This document shows, piece after piece, positions 1-11,739 of a stretch of DNA of 64,000 nt. The stretch is taken from positions 28,136,001 through 28,200,000 of the forward strand of contig NC_079882.1 of assembly GCF_029227915.1 (NCBI RefSeq), read 5' to 3'. Source of the DNA: Hydractinia symbiolongicarpus (Eukaryota; Cnidaria; Hydrozoa; Anthoathecata; Hydractiniidae). Each line of letters opens with the position of its first letter. Position 1 is the first letter of the stretch. The notes beneath the pieces are model-generated. The model did no database searches, had not been told where the DNA came from, and saw only the letters and a list, made by a program, of their open reading frames with translations. A program made the translations under genes and the position numbers.

Positions 1-766
1 ACTTTTAGTCTTGTTGAGTATGACTGCATTGTACTGTGTCATTTTATAAATTTGATGATATTTTTTTTCTGCCGGGAAATGTTAGGAGCATTTGTATTCT
101 TATATAATGGTGCAGTTAATAGAATTGTATTTCACGACACAGAAAAATATTTATGTCTTTTATTTTATTGTGATGTTCGTTTATTTTTTTTTATTTTTTT
201 TTATATAGAAAAATATGTTAGAAAACATGTAAACATTTTAACCATGTAAATAGTGAGATTGATAAAAAGATATTTTTACCACAATAACGTGTATGGAAAT
301 ATATTGGTGTTGTCGCTTTAAGTCACTATGAAGTTACGCACGGGTTATGCAGATAACATGTATATAAAACACAAAGAAAAGTTTACAAAAATTAATTCTT
401 GAGCTTTTGATTGGTAGGGCTTGTTAATGGCGATAGATGTGACAGTAACGTTGTTTTCGTGTGTACCAGTGATTTGGAGCACAGGTAGTCGAGTGTCGAC
501 AACATCTAGGAATTATAAAATTAAAGTTAAGAATGGTAGTAAAACTTACACAAAGCTCATTTTTTGTGAATAAGTTGGCGCAATTTTTTTGCTACGAGAA
601 ACCAATCCGCAGGAATTTAGTCACAAATTTTTTTAAACGATCAAATACGCAACTCAAAAAATATTTATGCGTAAAATTCAGTAAGCTCTTCATAAATCTG
701 TAGGTTTGAAGTGAGAATGCGAGAGAAATTTTCGCGAGGTTGAGGATACATGAAACATTTAAGTTT
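1..766. other. AT-rich flank, no gene recognised
   Basis: Homopolymer T and A runs with stops in every frame. This is the 3' flank of the minus-strand gene that ends at 767. No clear AATAAA was found close to that stop on the minus strand, so the transcript end is not placed. Confidence 0.5.
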
Positions 767-2183
767 TTAGAGTAATGAAGTGACAAAAACTCCCTTATAT
801 GACAAAAATGAGCATTCCCTGGACATGATCACAAATGCCTGTGATATAGTTCTGCATTTTAAATTGACTGATGTCAGTTAGAAATAAATTATACTCACGT
901 TTTGCAATCTCTTTTGCAAAACACAGTTTCGTGACGTCTGCAGTGCCAGAATGGATATGAACGTCTCCCGCCATGATGATACGGAGAGTATGGGTATCGA
1001 CGACATCTCGGATATTCTGTACATTTAAAAAAATGAGATTAATTAAATGCCGTTGATTTATCTTTACGCAACGTAATTCGCGCTGGAATAATCTAAGCAT
1101 ACTTGTTTAATTTTTTTAAAAAATATTTTCGAATAAGATTACAAAGTAAAAACTTATATGCATTATTGTTTGCAATATTTATGTGATAAAAATTAAATAA
1201 AGTGAAAATTTTTGAACGAACGAAAAACAGCTCAATAAATTCTTACTGTGACAACGGCATGTTGGACATCCGAATCTGTTATGAACGTTGCCATACCGAC
1301 AATAAATTCTACACACTGGTCCACCTAAAAGTGTCATAGAGAGTAAAAAACTGAAAGTGTTGAGTAAGTACCTCTAAATATAATCTATTTTATTTATATT
1401 TTTGGTTTTGTGAGGACTCTTTCTTTACCTCCTGTTAAAAAATTCTGATATAAGGTAGTATTTTTTTTATACTATATTCTAGTTAAAAAATGCACTTACA
1501 CGAGCAGATTCCTCTCAAATTAAATAGAATTTGTCCAGGTTTTGGTGTTTTTCGACATGTCAAACCTTTTGCACATTTTCCAGCGATTTGGAAGGGTCCT
1601 CCGCAAGTTTCTCCTTTCACCTTGGCACATACGTAACAGCAGTTGCACACATCTTTCACTAAACCACCTGTGATGATTGGAAAGAATATTATTGAATTAA
1701 TCACTACAATTTGATTCGTACCAGGTCCTTTTCTTATAGATAAGCAAGAAGGGAAAATCCTTATTGCTTCTTCACTTTTTATCTTACGCAGAATCCAGGG
1801 GGTGGGACATCCTTTAATTAGTACCATGTGTGAAATTAAATTATATTGAGAGCGGCCTATTTTTTAAATGTGACGTCCTAAACTAATTTTTGGCTGGAAT
1901 GCTTTTGCATTAATGCGTTCTACAACCGTGACAAGTTCCATCACCTAATCATGAAAATTTCAGGATATATGACATGCCGGAATTTTGACTCCGTCAGTCA
2001 CATGCTACATCATACCAAAGAATCCCGGGTTTCATAAGGTTATAGCAACCTACCTTTGCAGTATTTAGGAGTTTTGCATGTTCTTTTGTTGCATGGCAAA
2101 CAACTTAGTGCGCTACTTTCTTCTATTTCCCACAAGACCACAAACAAAACCAGCAGTAAGCTACTCTTTATAATAACACCCAT
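767..2183 (-). CDS. Secreted IGFBP + antistasin domain protein, five exons
   Basis: I joined five minus-strand exons: 2183-2054, 1667-1500, 1324-1247, 1016-899 and 851-767. Each boundary uses GT...AG, and the phases add up to 579 nt, or 192 residues plus stop. Residues 1-25 form a signal peptide (hydrophobic core SLLLVLFVVLW, cleavage expected after SSA). Residues 26-100 are an IGFBP N-terminal domain: CLPC, then KGGLVKDVCNCCYVC, then GETCGG, then the AKGLTC run. Exon 3 (residues 100-125) is a compact antistasin repeat, GPVCRIYC...GCPTCRC. The last two exons encode a basic, Cys-containing tail (PRCRRYPYSPYHH, CKRDCK) that I cannot assign. Antistasin repeats in other animals inhibit serine proteases; the IGFBP fold is often a ligand- or protease-binding module. 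The protein is therefore probably extracellular, perhaps a protease inhibitor or growth-factor binder. The first three exons are secure. The exon 4/5 junction and tail are less certain. Confidence 0.82.
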
Positions 2184-2229
2184 CTTTACAGTTGGACTCA
2201 CCAAACTGATGGGCTAGAAATCGTTAATG

Positions 2230-2237
2230 CTTTTATA
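2230..2237 (-). promoter_or_regulatory. TATA box of the IGFBP-antistasin gene
   Basis: On the minus strand the sequence reads GAATATAAAAGC, a strong TATAAA match 47 bases upstream of the ATG at 2183. That implies a start site near 2200-2207 and a very short 5' leader. Confidence 0.6.
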
Positions 2238-2239
2238 TT

Positions 2240-4145
2240 CGTACTGACGCTTGAAAGAGGTTGTAAAACGAGCTATACACGCGGTGATTACAAAGCGTGC
2301 TCCCTTTCGATAGCCTAATTACTGCCATTGTGTAGCTTATAATTGATGTTCTAATTGTTTCTTGCGGTCAAATTAATTGCAGTACTCGAAAGAGATTTGA
2401 ATATTTGCGGACAAACCCGAATATAGACGTCACAATATTGTTTCTCCAACTATATTTCAAAAGGGACAGTCTCTTTAATGTAAGAACTTTTTAGTTGAGT
2501 TCAGAAATTTTAGCCTAGCCATCTACCCTTTCTGCTTAATATTCTCATAGTCAGTTTTCTATTTTGTTGTAAACAGAGCGTTTGGAAGAATTAACTTGAC
2601 CTGCAGATAGACTAAGGAATGTATGTTGTCTTTGTGAAATCTTTGTGAAATAATCGTGAAAATAATTGTGAAATTTGAAAGTTTTGTTGCTACAACAAAC
2701 CTTTCAAAACACCATGCCATTAGTGAATTATTGCAACATAGGGAGTTAGATATTAGTGATTTGCGCTATCCATGTATATAACATTTTCTTTGTATATGCA
2801 ATAATGTTTTTCTTTGTCATCATTTCAATCTTTGTGTTTAACCAGCACATAACAACTTCCTCATCCATTGAAATGAAACGACCGCTAATGCGAGGTAATT
2901 TAAATTTGACAATACTAAAAAGATGTGGGCGGAAAATATAATTAGAAACCCACTAACTATCTGTTCCCACGTACACAATCCTCCGCTGTAATGTACTTTC
3001 GTATAACCTTTGTGCATACCTCAGCTTGTTGCTAAGTTATACGTGCGCTGCTTAACATTACTAAATTCCTGTGGTCTTGGTTGAAGAAAAAAATAAAGCT
3101 TTAAATAACAGAAGAATATACGTGTTTTATTTCCTTTTTAGTTCGAGCGAACAAGAGCAAACAGCAAAAATTTACTTTCAGCAAACATGAAAGCAAATTT
3201 TTAAAGGTATCTGGATTTAGAAGGATCATCTAAGTGTGCCTAAAACACACTGCCCAAGCACTTGTTATTTAGATTTAGTCTTCATTCTGAGCTTCCCTTA
3301 ACAATTATGAAAGAAATAAGGGTCTATCTGAAGAATCTGTGTGCCACACAGTAAAGCAATTTAATTATAAATTTCAGTTTGACCTGCCTGCTTCAGTTTT
3401 GTGTACTTTAAGAAACCAAAATTGCAAAATATTGTTCTTACAATAAGTCATTGAAATCATTCGCATTCCTGACTATACACCAATTCGACATAACGCCTAC
3501 CACTTTTATCTGTAGACCTAGGCCGAGTGTAGGGGAAACAAACTGTCAGTCAGTCGATCAGCTCAACTTTTACATTGTGAATAATCGTTTGCAATGCGTA
3601 ATGCGTAAAGAGAGTTAAACGTAAAAGAGACAATAAAACTTTATGGCTTCCACATCCAAGTGAAAGGTTTTATTTGATCACTTTGTGGATGGAAAACTAA
3701 CCTGCAGTAATCGATCTCCAACATTAAAGCTTTTATATTATCTTAAGCTACCTGTTTCTCGAAGGGAACTGTTTTGACAGGGGATTTATAGTGAACAAGC
3801 AATCAATTCACATACTAATTCACATACTCGCATTCTAAGTATGTTTTACTGATCACCAAGCCTTAACATACAGTTTATATTGTTCGAGCTAGTGCTGTTC
3901 TCTGCATTTTTTTCGCCATGCCTCTTTTACAAGCGAAATAATTATGGAAGAGAAAACAAAACCCAAAATGTTTTGAGCGATTCTTTATTTTGTATTATTT
4001 ATTTAATTTTATCCAATAAGCATAAAATTTTTAAAATTGCAGTTTTGTGAAAATTAATCCAAAGCTTTTTTACTTAACTATTATTCTCACCAAATAAAAT
4101 TATATGTATTATTACAAGCTCGTGAGCTTGTATTAAAACGCAAAT
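2240..4145. other. Intergenic, nothing recognised
   Basis: AT-rich single-copy-looking sequence. There are scattered AATAAA motifs (for example near 3090) but no ORF with codon structure or recognisable domain. The short ORF at 2756-2941 looks like chance. Confidence 0.45.
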
Positions 4146-4149
4146 GTGT

Positions 4150-4225
4150 CCTACAAGAATGGAAATTTTTGCCTCTCTGAGCACCGACACGGGAGTAGTC
4201 GTGTGTTCGAATCTCATCTTGGTAA
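4150..4225 (+). repeat. Possible decayed tRNA-like (SINE) head
   Basis: A B-box-like GTGTTCGAATCTC (about 4201-4213) follows a foldable GACACGGGAGTAGTCGTGT segment, as in the 3' half of a tRNA, and a T-rich tract comes after it. No convincing A box is visible, so this would be a fragment at best. Confidence 0.25.
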
Positions 4226-4929
4226 CTATTTTTACTTTTTTTTTCTTTTTACTATCTCGCCCGCGAGAACGTGTTTACAGACTGACCTAACGAAAATTGA
4301 AATTTCGAGAAATTTTCTATCAATATTATTGCCTATCCGAATAGCAAAATATGTCGTGTCTAACTTCAGCTTTTTATACACTTTTTTGGCGAGGTTGTTT
4401 GCGTATATCATACGTCTTGTTAATAATAATACATGTTTACTTAACCCCTTGTTGTTGTAACAATCTCAACCAAGTAAAAAATTTTTGAATGTGTGTGTAG
4501 ATAATTCTTAATGCTTTCTTCTTTACAATTCATTGTACGAATGTGTGTTTCAGACAAGGAATGCACATAGAATGTTTACTCAGTATGAAACTAAACTTTT
4601 TCTACCACAAAAAAATACTGATGATTTTTGTTCACTAACTAACTTTACTTCGACCTATTTTAAGTATGGAAAATGGGTGTTAGGCTGATTTGGAGATGTG
4701 TAATTAATAGAGAACGAACATTTTACTTGAAAGCATGACTTAGGAAAACACGAACATGAAATAACTCTGTCTGGAGTAGTACCCATGAGTGAAAACACCC
4801 TGTCTAAAATAACCCACAGTCGGAACTTCAATATTTCTATGAGTTTTAAGATAATACACACACAAAGATTAATTTACACCATTAACTACGACTGATAAAA
4901 CAAAAAACAGAAATTTTTTAAAACAAAAT

Positions 4930-5238
4930 TTATTTCGCTTCATGAGCTCTGGATTCATTTACTGCAACACCTCTTTGCGCAGAGCCACCTAAAAAGAAAA
5001 AATACTTTTGGTCAGAAAGTACAATGCCAGATTTACTAACTGTAAAGCTGGCCTGGTAATCTTTATGTAAAGCTAAAGCTCTGTACCTTATCTGTAGTTT
5101 TGATAACTGGGACGTTTTGCTGGCTGCAAACACCCTAGCTAGTAATTCACATTCTCTCCCGCAAGTCGTTAAACCTTTTAACCTCAAATACTTCCTTATA
5201 TCGTCTACTTTCATGCTCTCTATTATTTTAAACTTCAT
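4930..5238 (-). CDS. Small SAP-like domain ORF, possibly one exon
   Basis: A 102-codon ORF starts at a true ATG. Residues 9-42 resemble a SAP (DNA-binding helix-extension-helix) motif: MKVDDIRKYLRLKGLTTCGR, then ELLARVFAA. In cnidarian and mollusc genomes, SAP motifs of this kind often open long multidomain proteins, frequently of transposon-like distribution. A donor-like AAG|GTACAG occurs inside the ORF after residue ~50, so it may be a first exon instead of a complete gene; beyond that point the translation looks non-conserved. No partner exon was found downstream on the minus strand. The function is unassigned; DNA binding is inferred from the motif only. Confidence 0.4.
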   Translation of the reverse strand: MKFKIIESMKVDDIRKYLRLKGLTTCGRECELLARVFAASKTSQLSKLQIRYRALALHKDYQASFTVSKSGIVLSDQKYFFFLGGSAQRGVAVNESRAHEAK

Positions 5239-5239
5239 G

Positions 5240-7105
5240 GCTACCTAACAACACTAACTACATCATAAACAAAATTTAATTGCAATTTCTTCGCTTCTTT
5301 CATCAGTTATTTTAACCAGTTACCAGTTGTTGGCTATTTTGTAAACGCTGCCAACCCCAATACCCCACTAACTAAATCAGGTAAACTGCTAAGTAAGGGT
5401 AAACTGTCTAAACGGCAACAATACGTTCCAACAAAGAGCTTGTTTATTAATAAACACGTGATAGATAGGCACTTACTGTTGTATAAAAGTATAAACGATA
5501 TATGCCAGTGACGTCCACTAAACTCAGCATCATAATCTGGGCTGTTTGTGAAGCAGAAATGGGATATCACAGTCTCAAGTCTGTACCGACAGGATTGACG
5601 ATCAGAATTCGGGACATGGACTATATCTAACAGAGTTGCATTTGACTAACTTCAACATTACTTAAATATAGAGCATAACGTATGTAATACTTCCGGTTAC
5701 TATGATATTTGCTAGTTTTTTTGTGCTTTAGGAGAATGCAAAATGACTATTCAGGCGTTATATAACGCACGATGCCAAACATCAATTCCATGTTTGGAGG
5801 CTTTCTTTGAGGATGAAACGCGTAAAACCGCATGCATGATGCTCGCCATTTTGATTATCAACCTAAAACAGAATGTATTTTCTTACAAAGCGATAAACAC
5901 ATCAACTTTTCTACACTATTTTATTTCGACAACTATTTTACCCCCGTGACTATTAGTATCAGCAGTTCCTGATAATTATACTTTTCATTCAACTTAAGAT
6001 TGCTATAGGTGTTAACAACACCGCTTTTGCATTGGAAAAAGTTTTCTACAACTCCAGCATGTGCATCACAATAATAGAAAATCAGTACAAACACAATAAA
6101 GAATAGGGAAACAACGTTAAATAAATAAAAAAATAGACCAAGGCAAATTTTATTCTTTGAATTACTCACTATTGTTATTACTATTAAAGGACTATTAATA
6201 TTAAATGACTATTTCGGAAGGTTTTCTGACAGCTATTTCACTAGAGCATATATCCGTCACCTCTAGTTACTTTTCACCCTATTCAGCTCGGGCTTTTTGT
6301 TATTGTTTTTATAATTTTAATACTCCCAAAAGATCGAAAGAAGACGTGACTTTCATGCATCCAAAAGTAAGATTTCCTTTATTATTCTTATTTACAATAT
6401 TTATGCTGCAAATTAAAACCAGAACTAAGACGTGATTTTTAAGCTGTCAATAGATCTACAAAAAATTTCATGCTGGTAAAGGGCTATTATTAAAAATATA
6501 CATTTCAAAAATTTTCTGCATATAACTTGAAAGGTTGAAGACTCAGTGTAAACGCAGTTAGCTCCTAGTTAAGATTCTGTTTGATAATAATGACGACATC
6601 TTAAGAATACAGCTCCTGAAAGACAACGTGTATTCAGTTATGCTGTAAGCTTACCATTAACTTCTTATAACTATATCTTTTACTTACTATAGTCGCAAAT
6701 TTCAGGTAATCTTACTGAATTTATCTAAATAACCCACCTAACATACGAAAGGTATTAGCTTGTGTGAACACAATTAAAACATGTGAACATGTGCTTAATT
6801 TAGAACTTAATTTCCCTAAAGCTGAATACAACAACAATATTGTCACTGTCGCAAGTAGCAGTTCTTTATATTTGCAAAACATGTGGTGTGCGTAATCAGG
6901 TTTCAGTTGACTTCTTTGTTCAATATATTTGCCCCACACATTTATATAGTAAGTTAATCTTCAACATGTAATATCTTTACATCCACTTTAACCATTTCTC
7001 TCCAATGTTGTTTTCTGCAGCCTAATCTCTACTCTAGGAAACACCGATACTCAAGATTCGTATGATGTGAACTCTTGGATTTATCCACAAGCTAAAGGAA
7101 TACCT
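5240..7105. other. Intergenic, nothing recognised
   Basis: ORFs of up to 78 codons occur here on both strands, but their composition is that of AT-rich noise. No repeat shared with other parts of the window was noticed. Confidence 0.4.
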
Positions 7106-7118
7106 TATAAAAATATAA

Positions 7119-8150
7119 TTATTCATCGGACAAATTTTTGTCACCTCCAAAATAATTCTCCACTTATGTCAACAAAAAATTTAGTCCGACGAAAACTTTC
7201 GTCGAAATCTAAACTTTATTCTGTATCAAAAACGGTTCAAAATATGAGAAACCGTCAGTTATGGCATACTGTAATAATCGAGTCAATAAAAAAAACAAAT
7301 ATCTTTGATTTATCAATTTTATTCTTACAAAAAATTGTTCTTATAAATAATCGTTCAGTCGTCTTTATTTTCTTCAAGTTCATCTCCACCTTCGTCTGTG
7401 GACGAGTATGAAATTATCGGCGGCTATTTCCTTTGCTCGATAACTTCACTACAGACATCCCCATCAGCTTTTTTTTCTTCCACTGCAAATTCGATTTCGT
7501 TGTCTTCATTGTCATCTTCTTCTTCTCCGATTCCTTCATAATCATACGAATACAAAAATGTTATGAACTGCTTCATTTTTTTATGTGTCAATGTCATGTG
7601 TCTTAAATGTCAACATCAAAGGGATTTCTAAACCACCTGCGGGAAAAGGTGACTGTCGGTATTGAGTGGAATGTACAAAACCATCTATTTTTCCACTCTC
7701 CTCTTTCAAAAAAAGGAATACACACCTTGATATTTCTCTCGAACATGTCCTACAGTTTTAGTTGTGGTGAAGTCTTTCCAACGTTTGCTCTGATAGCACA
7801 ACAATATTGATCGATTTTCTTGGACGCATTATCGTCCTCGATTTCAACAGAAACAAGGACACCTTTTTTAACATCACTCCAAATGACTTTTTTTGTACCC
7901 ATGGTATCCACGAGCAACTTGAAATCTTTTAGATGTTAAAAAATAAATATGATTTTCAAAATTATTGTTTTTTTTTGCTTTATCCCATAATTTTCTTCAG
8001 TTTTTTTTTTTTTTTATCACACATGACCAAAATTTGCACCAGCTACGTTTGGACAAAATTTTTTGTGGGAAAAAATATTCGTGGAACAAAATTTTTCACC
8101 GGACAAAATTTTCGTCATCTTTAAAAAATTTCGTCATTTTTGTCCGACAT
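7119..8150. mobile_element. Decayed DNA element with inverted CGGACAAA-type ends
   Basis: The left end reads TCATCGGACAAATTTTTGTC and then AGTCCGACGAAAACTTTCGTC. The reverse complement of the right end (8080-8150) reads TGTCGGACAAAAATGACG and then GACGAAAATTTTGTCCGG. The ends are therefore inverted and built from the same GGACAAA/ACGAAA words. They enclose the minus-strand pseudogene at 7424-7902. The exact termini and any target duplication are not clear, and no transposase was found inside. Confidence 0.4.
7424..7902 (-). pseudogene. Broken small gene, transposon-associated type
   Basis: On the minus strand an ATG at 7902 opens 50 codons (MGTKKVIWSDVKKGVLVSVE...) and stops at 7750. Coding character then continues in another frame (VGHVRE, ERGEWK, STQYR-like words). 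A third piece runs from ATG 7576 to a TAG at 7424 (MKQFITFLYSYDYEGI, then an acidic EEEDDNEDNE run); beyond the TAG, coding-like residues (STDEGGDELEENKDD) continue to TGA. The order of these pieces resembles a short uncharacterised protein that I recall as recurrent in cnidarian genomes. That recollection cannot be checked here. At least one frameshift and one stop make it non-functional. Confidence 0.45.
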
Positions 8151-8169
8151 TGTTTTCTCCAATAAGGTA

Positions 8170-9786
8170 GTTCTAGTTATATATTTAGTCAAACTTTCTT
8201 TTATGTGGCGCCCGTTTTATTGGTCGTTCATTTTATCAACAGTTCAAGCACTAACTGCTTTTTTACAAAATTGTTAATACACTACACCTGTTCTTTTTAT
8301 ATACATCCCACCCTACAAACAGAGTAGTATGTTGGTTAACCATTTTTAGGGGAAATTTCATTATGCTGTGTTTGGATCATGGCAAAGTGTATTTAACTGG
8401 GCCTAAAATTCTTTTACTTTAACTAATATTCATTCTTGCTGAACATTTCGACAATCTGTTTTACAAATCCTGATTTTTGTTTGTTAATGACTTTCAACTA
8501 GCCAGAAATCGTTAAAATACATAACTATTAAATATTAATATTTTGAGTTTGTATTATGTCTTATACGCCACTTAAATCTAGTTTTATGTTTTTTTATAAC
8601 TTTATTGTTGCACCTTTTTTTCAAATTATTAGACTCAACTTTATTTTCGTTAAAAACAAGTTGGATTGCATCATCAGCAACTGGGACGTGCCTACCATGC
8701 TGCTTTTAAAAGAATGCGAGAGAGAATAACAAATTCGTAGTGTTTGAAAGAAAGATGAATCAAGCATGAAATTTAAATCTTTAGAGTTGAAAATACATAT
8801 TTTGTGGACACCGTTAGTTAGTCAGTAAGATACAAACCAGTGACCAGAATTGCGCTGGAATTCTAAGATTAACTATTTGTGTGCCTAACAAGTTCATAAG
8901 TAAAAATTAATCAGGGGGTTTGTTAATATAAGGTTGAAGCTTCTATGTATTTAAATCGTTTTTTACAACAGTTGCTACTCCTTTTTATCAGCTTTGTGAA
9001 ACTTTTGTTCTTCTGGTTTTAATCAGTTAGCACGTTCGATTTTGCATATTTATGCATTTTCATATAACTATTAAATTATTCTGCATTAAATTCAAGTATA
9101 TATATTCATAATTTTAAAACCACAAAACCATCCGAAAGATCTGTGGCTAGTTACTTTCGTCTCTTCCAATAATAAAATGTCAGATACTGCATTTATCTTG
9201 CGCCATAAAACAATAAACAAAATCCCCACTGAAACTAATTTAAAACCTCAAAATAAATGCATGAAGAATTTGTATATACAGGTCGTAAGCCTTTTTTCAG
9301 GAGCACGTTGTGGAATGTTGTTGGAGTAAAAAATGTTGCTCGTGATCCATAACCATGAACATGCTGCCAATTGCACTAAAACAGCAAAGAATGTTCGTAA
9401 CCTGGAGGCTTTAAGGTCTTCATAAATTTAACTTTAGCTATTTAGATTTTGGTAGAAACAAGTACAAAAATTTAGCATAGTCATCAAAGAACAATCTTTT
9501 ATTAAAAATTTATAGCAGAAAAATATTCCCTTTCATGCTGATAATAACATTATTAAGGTTTCAAAACAGGCACGAAACTTTTATTTTATAACAGGCAGCT
9601 GTCTTCACATTCGGGCACATATAATGCAATAAAGCATCTGTTATTGGCTCAATCTAGTCACTGGAACGAGAAATACAAAGAGCAATGCAAAACTGATTCA
9701 AAATTGAGAAATATTAAAAAAACTAAATTCTAGAAGAAATAAAACACAAAAATTGAGTATGAAAAATATTTAAAAGGTTTACCAAA
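8170..9786. other. Intergenic upstream of GPCR
   Basis: AT-rich, with no recognisable ORF or repeat. The 5' flank of the GPCR (9700-9786) is A-rich. No strong TATA box was identified. Confidence 0.4.
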
Positions 9787-10677
9787 ATGGAATTTAATAG
9801 CTCTGAAATCATTTACATTTGCACTGGTTATAAAATAATGTTTCGAGAAGACATCAGGATCATTCGATATGCTTTCCATATCTCAGTACAAATACTGGCA
9901 GCGTTAGTTGTAGTGATAAATGGGATGTTTTTACTTGTATTTATAACAAGTTCAACGAGAAGACGCAGCGTGAAACTATTGTACGTTCTGTTGTCATTTT
10001 CAGATTTTTTGTATGGTTTATTCACACTCGGAGTGACAAGTGTGTCAGTGACTCAGGCTTTCGATAAGCAATGCAAGTTGCTAAATGTGTTGGATAGTGG
10101 CGGTTTTGCCTTTTGTACCATGTCGTTATGTTCAATTGCTGCAATCTCGGTAGAAATCTACTTAGCAATTATGAAACCATTCACACACGCGACACGAAGA
10201 GACAAAAATACGCTTGCAAAAATACTTGTTGGTGTTTGGATCATTTGCATTGTTCTTCCCATCATCTGCAAGTATTACTTACCGAATATGTGGGATATTT
10301 ATGCAATTATTTGCTGGATATTTATTATCCTTTTGCTCTGTTTCATTATGTTGGTACAAACGACCGTTTATTTATATGTAAAACGTAATCCCAACATGCG
10401 CAGTGGAGACAAATATGCTTTTGCGACAACAGTTATTTTTACATGCACCTACTTTCTAAGTTTTATGCCAATCGCCACTATCGGGATATACTCTAAATTC
10501 ACATCCCACAGAGCATTTCTTGAAAGCTACGTTATACCATGGACTAAAGTTATGACGGGGTTAAATTGTGTAACAGATCCTATTGTGTGCGTAATGAGAA
10601 CAACCAAATGGAAAGAGTTGTTATTTCAGAAATCCCTTAAGACAACTGATACTTATACTGTAGAATCTCAGTTATAG
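9787..10677 (+). CDS. Divergent intronless class A GPCR
   Basis: A single-exon ORF of 296 residues with seven hydrophobic segments: TM1 ~32-54 (with IN at 44-45), TM2 ~63-86 (LSFSDFLYG, Asp73 at the TM2 acidic position), TM3 ~104-128, TM4 ~145-161 (Trp151), TM5 ~172-197, TM6 ~212-235 (YFLSFMP, Pro228) and TM7 ~247-270. Cys96 sits just before TM3 as expected for the conserved extracellular disulfide. Two signature motifs are altered. The DRY box at the end of TM3 reads EIY (123-125), lacking the arginine, although LAIMKP follows as in family members. NPxxY in TM7 reads DPIVC (264-268). An N-glycosylation site (NSS, residue 4) lies in the short N-terminus. The ligand is unknown. Intronless, divergent rhodopsin-like receptors are common in cnidarian expansions; amine-, MECA- or opsin-like assignment is not possible here. 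Confidence 0.85.
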   Translation: MEFNSSEIIYICTGYKIMFREDIRIIRYAFHISVQILAALVVVINGMFLLVFITSSTRRRSVKLLYVLLSFSDFLYGLFTLGVTSVSVTQAFDKQCKLLNVLDSGGFAFCTMSLCSIAAISVEIYLAIMKPFTHATRRDKNTLAKILVGVWIICIVLPIICKYYLPNMWDIYAIICWIFIILLLCFIMLVQTTVYLYVKRNPNMRSGDKYAFATTVIFTCTYFLSFMPIATIGIYSKFTSHRAFLESYVIPWTKVMTGLNCVTDPIVCVMRTTKWKELLFQKSLKTTDTYTVESQL

Positions 10678-11055
10678 CTCTGTTAATTCCAAATTTACTT
10701 GTAGAACCACAAATTGTTGTTGTGCTTCCTTTTGATAAGCACTGAGGCAGTAAACGACGTTGCAATCAACAAATATTGCATTGAAATATTCAGGAAGAAA
10801 TGTAACAGACACTTTTGATTTAACTTTTAAAATATTTTAGAGTGCTTGTTGTAAGCCCTTAAAAAAAACACTTATAAGCTCTGAAGGTGAAATGCGATTC
10901 AATAAGTGTATGAAGAAAAAGTAACTGTGTTTTTTGGAGACAATGTGTTCCCACCAGAATAACGTCAGATCTTTAAAAACACAAAATAATAACCGCGAAC
11001 GGACTGACCAACGGCTAGATAACTCTCTTTACTATGTAATGAAGACTAATTCATC

Positions 11056-11061
11056 AATAAA
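11056..11061 (+). promoter_or_regulatory. Possible poly(A) signal of the GPCR
   Basis: AATAAA about 380 bases after the GPCR stop codon, followed by a T-rich stretch. AATAAA is frequent by chance in such AT-rich DNA. Confidence 0.35.
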
Positions 11062-11272
11062 ACCTTTTTTCTAAATTTATACGTATGTGTTGTAACCTTT
11101 TGTGTCAGCTGGTAACTTCTTAAATGCAAGTCCCTTGTAAATTGAATTTTATGATAGAATTCTTTTTAATTGATGTAGTTACAGAAGGAATATCTGACGC
11201 AGACATACTGAAATATTGTAGTTAGTGTGACAAATTTTCCATCAAGAAATTCACTATATATTAACTGTATAA

Positions 11273-11345
11273 TTAAGATTTCGGATTACATCCGAGATCT
11301 TAATGAAACGGGCGGTCTTTTTCTTCTTCTTCTTCTTCTTCTTCG
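11273..11345. repeat. Foldback followed by a TTC microsatellite
   Basis: TTAAGATTTCGGAT (11273-11286) and ATCCGAGATCTTAA (11290-11303) form a 14-bp stem with one mismatch and a 3-base loop. A short GGGCGGTC and a (TTC)n run (about 11320-11345) follow. The layout suggests the end of a degraded mobile element, not a gene signal. Confidence 0.5.
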
Positions 11346-11739
11346 ACCGATTTTTTAACCGATTGCCGTAACTTCACGACTTTTAAAGTCCGACCTAGCC
11401 TCGCTTCCTAGCTCTTCCATACCTATCTTAGTATTTGCAAAATTGGGAAAGAATGAAGAATGCGTTACGAATTTAATCACAAATATTGTTATAGATACTC
11501 CAGATAGATACTCCTTTAAATTTTTATTTCCAGTTATTTTTTTAACGAAGTGGATTTTGTTCAACTAAACCAAACCCTAGGTGTTAAGGCACGAGTCGTT
11601 TCTTTTGAGGGACCGACTTCGCCATATTGATTATACTCTAGCTTGTTCACCAATCTGCAAAGCAAAGTGTTTTGAAGTGAAGAGAAATATTTGGTTGGGT
11701 TAATATAGTTATTTAACTGCCTAAATTTCAGTTCTATCA

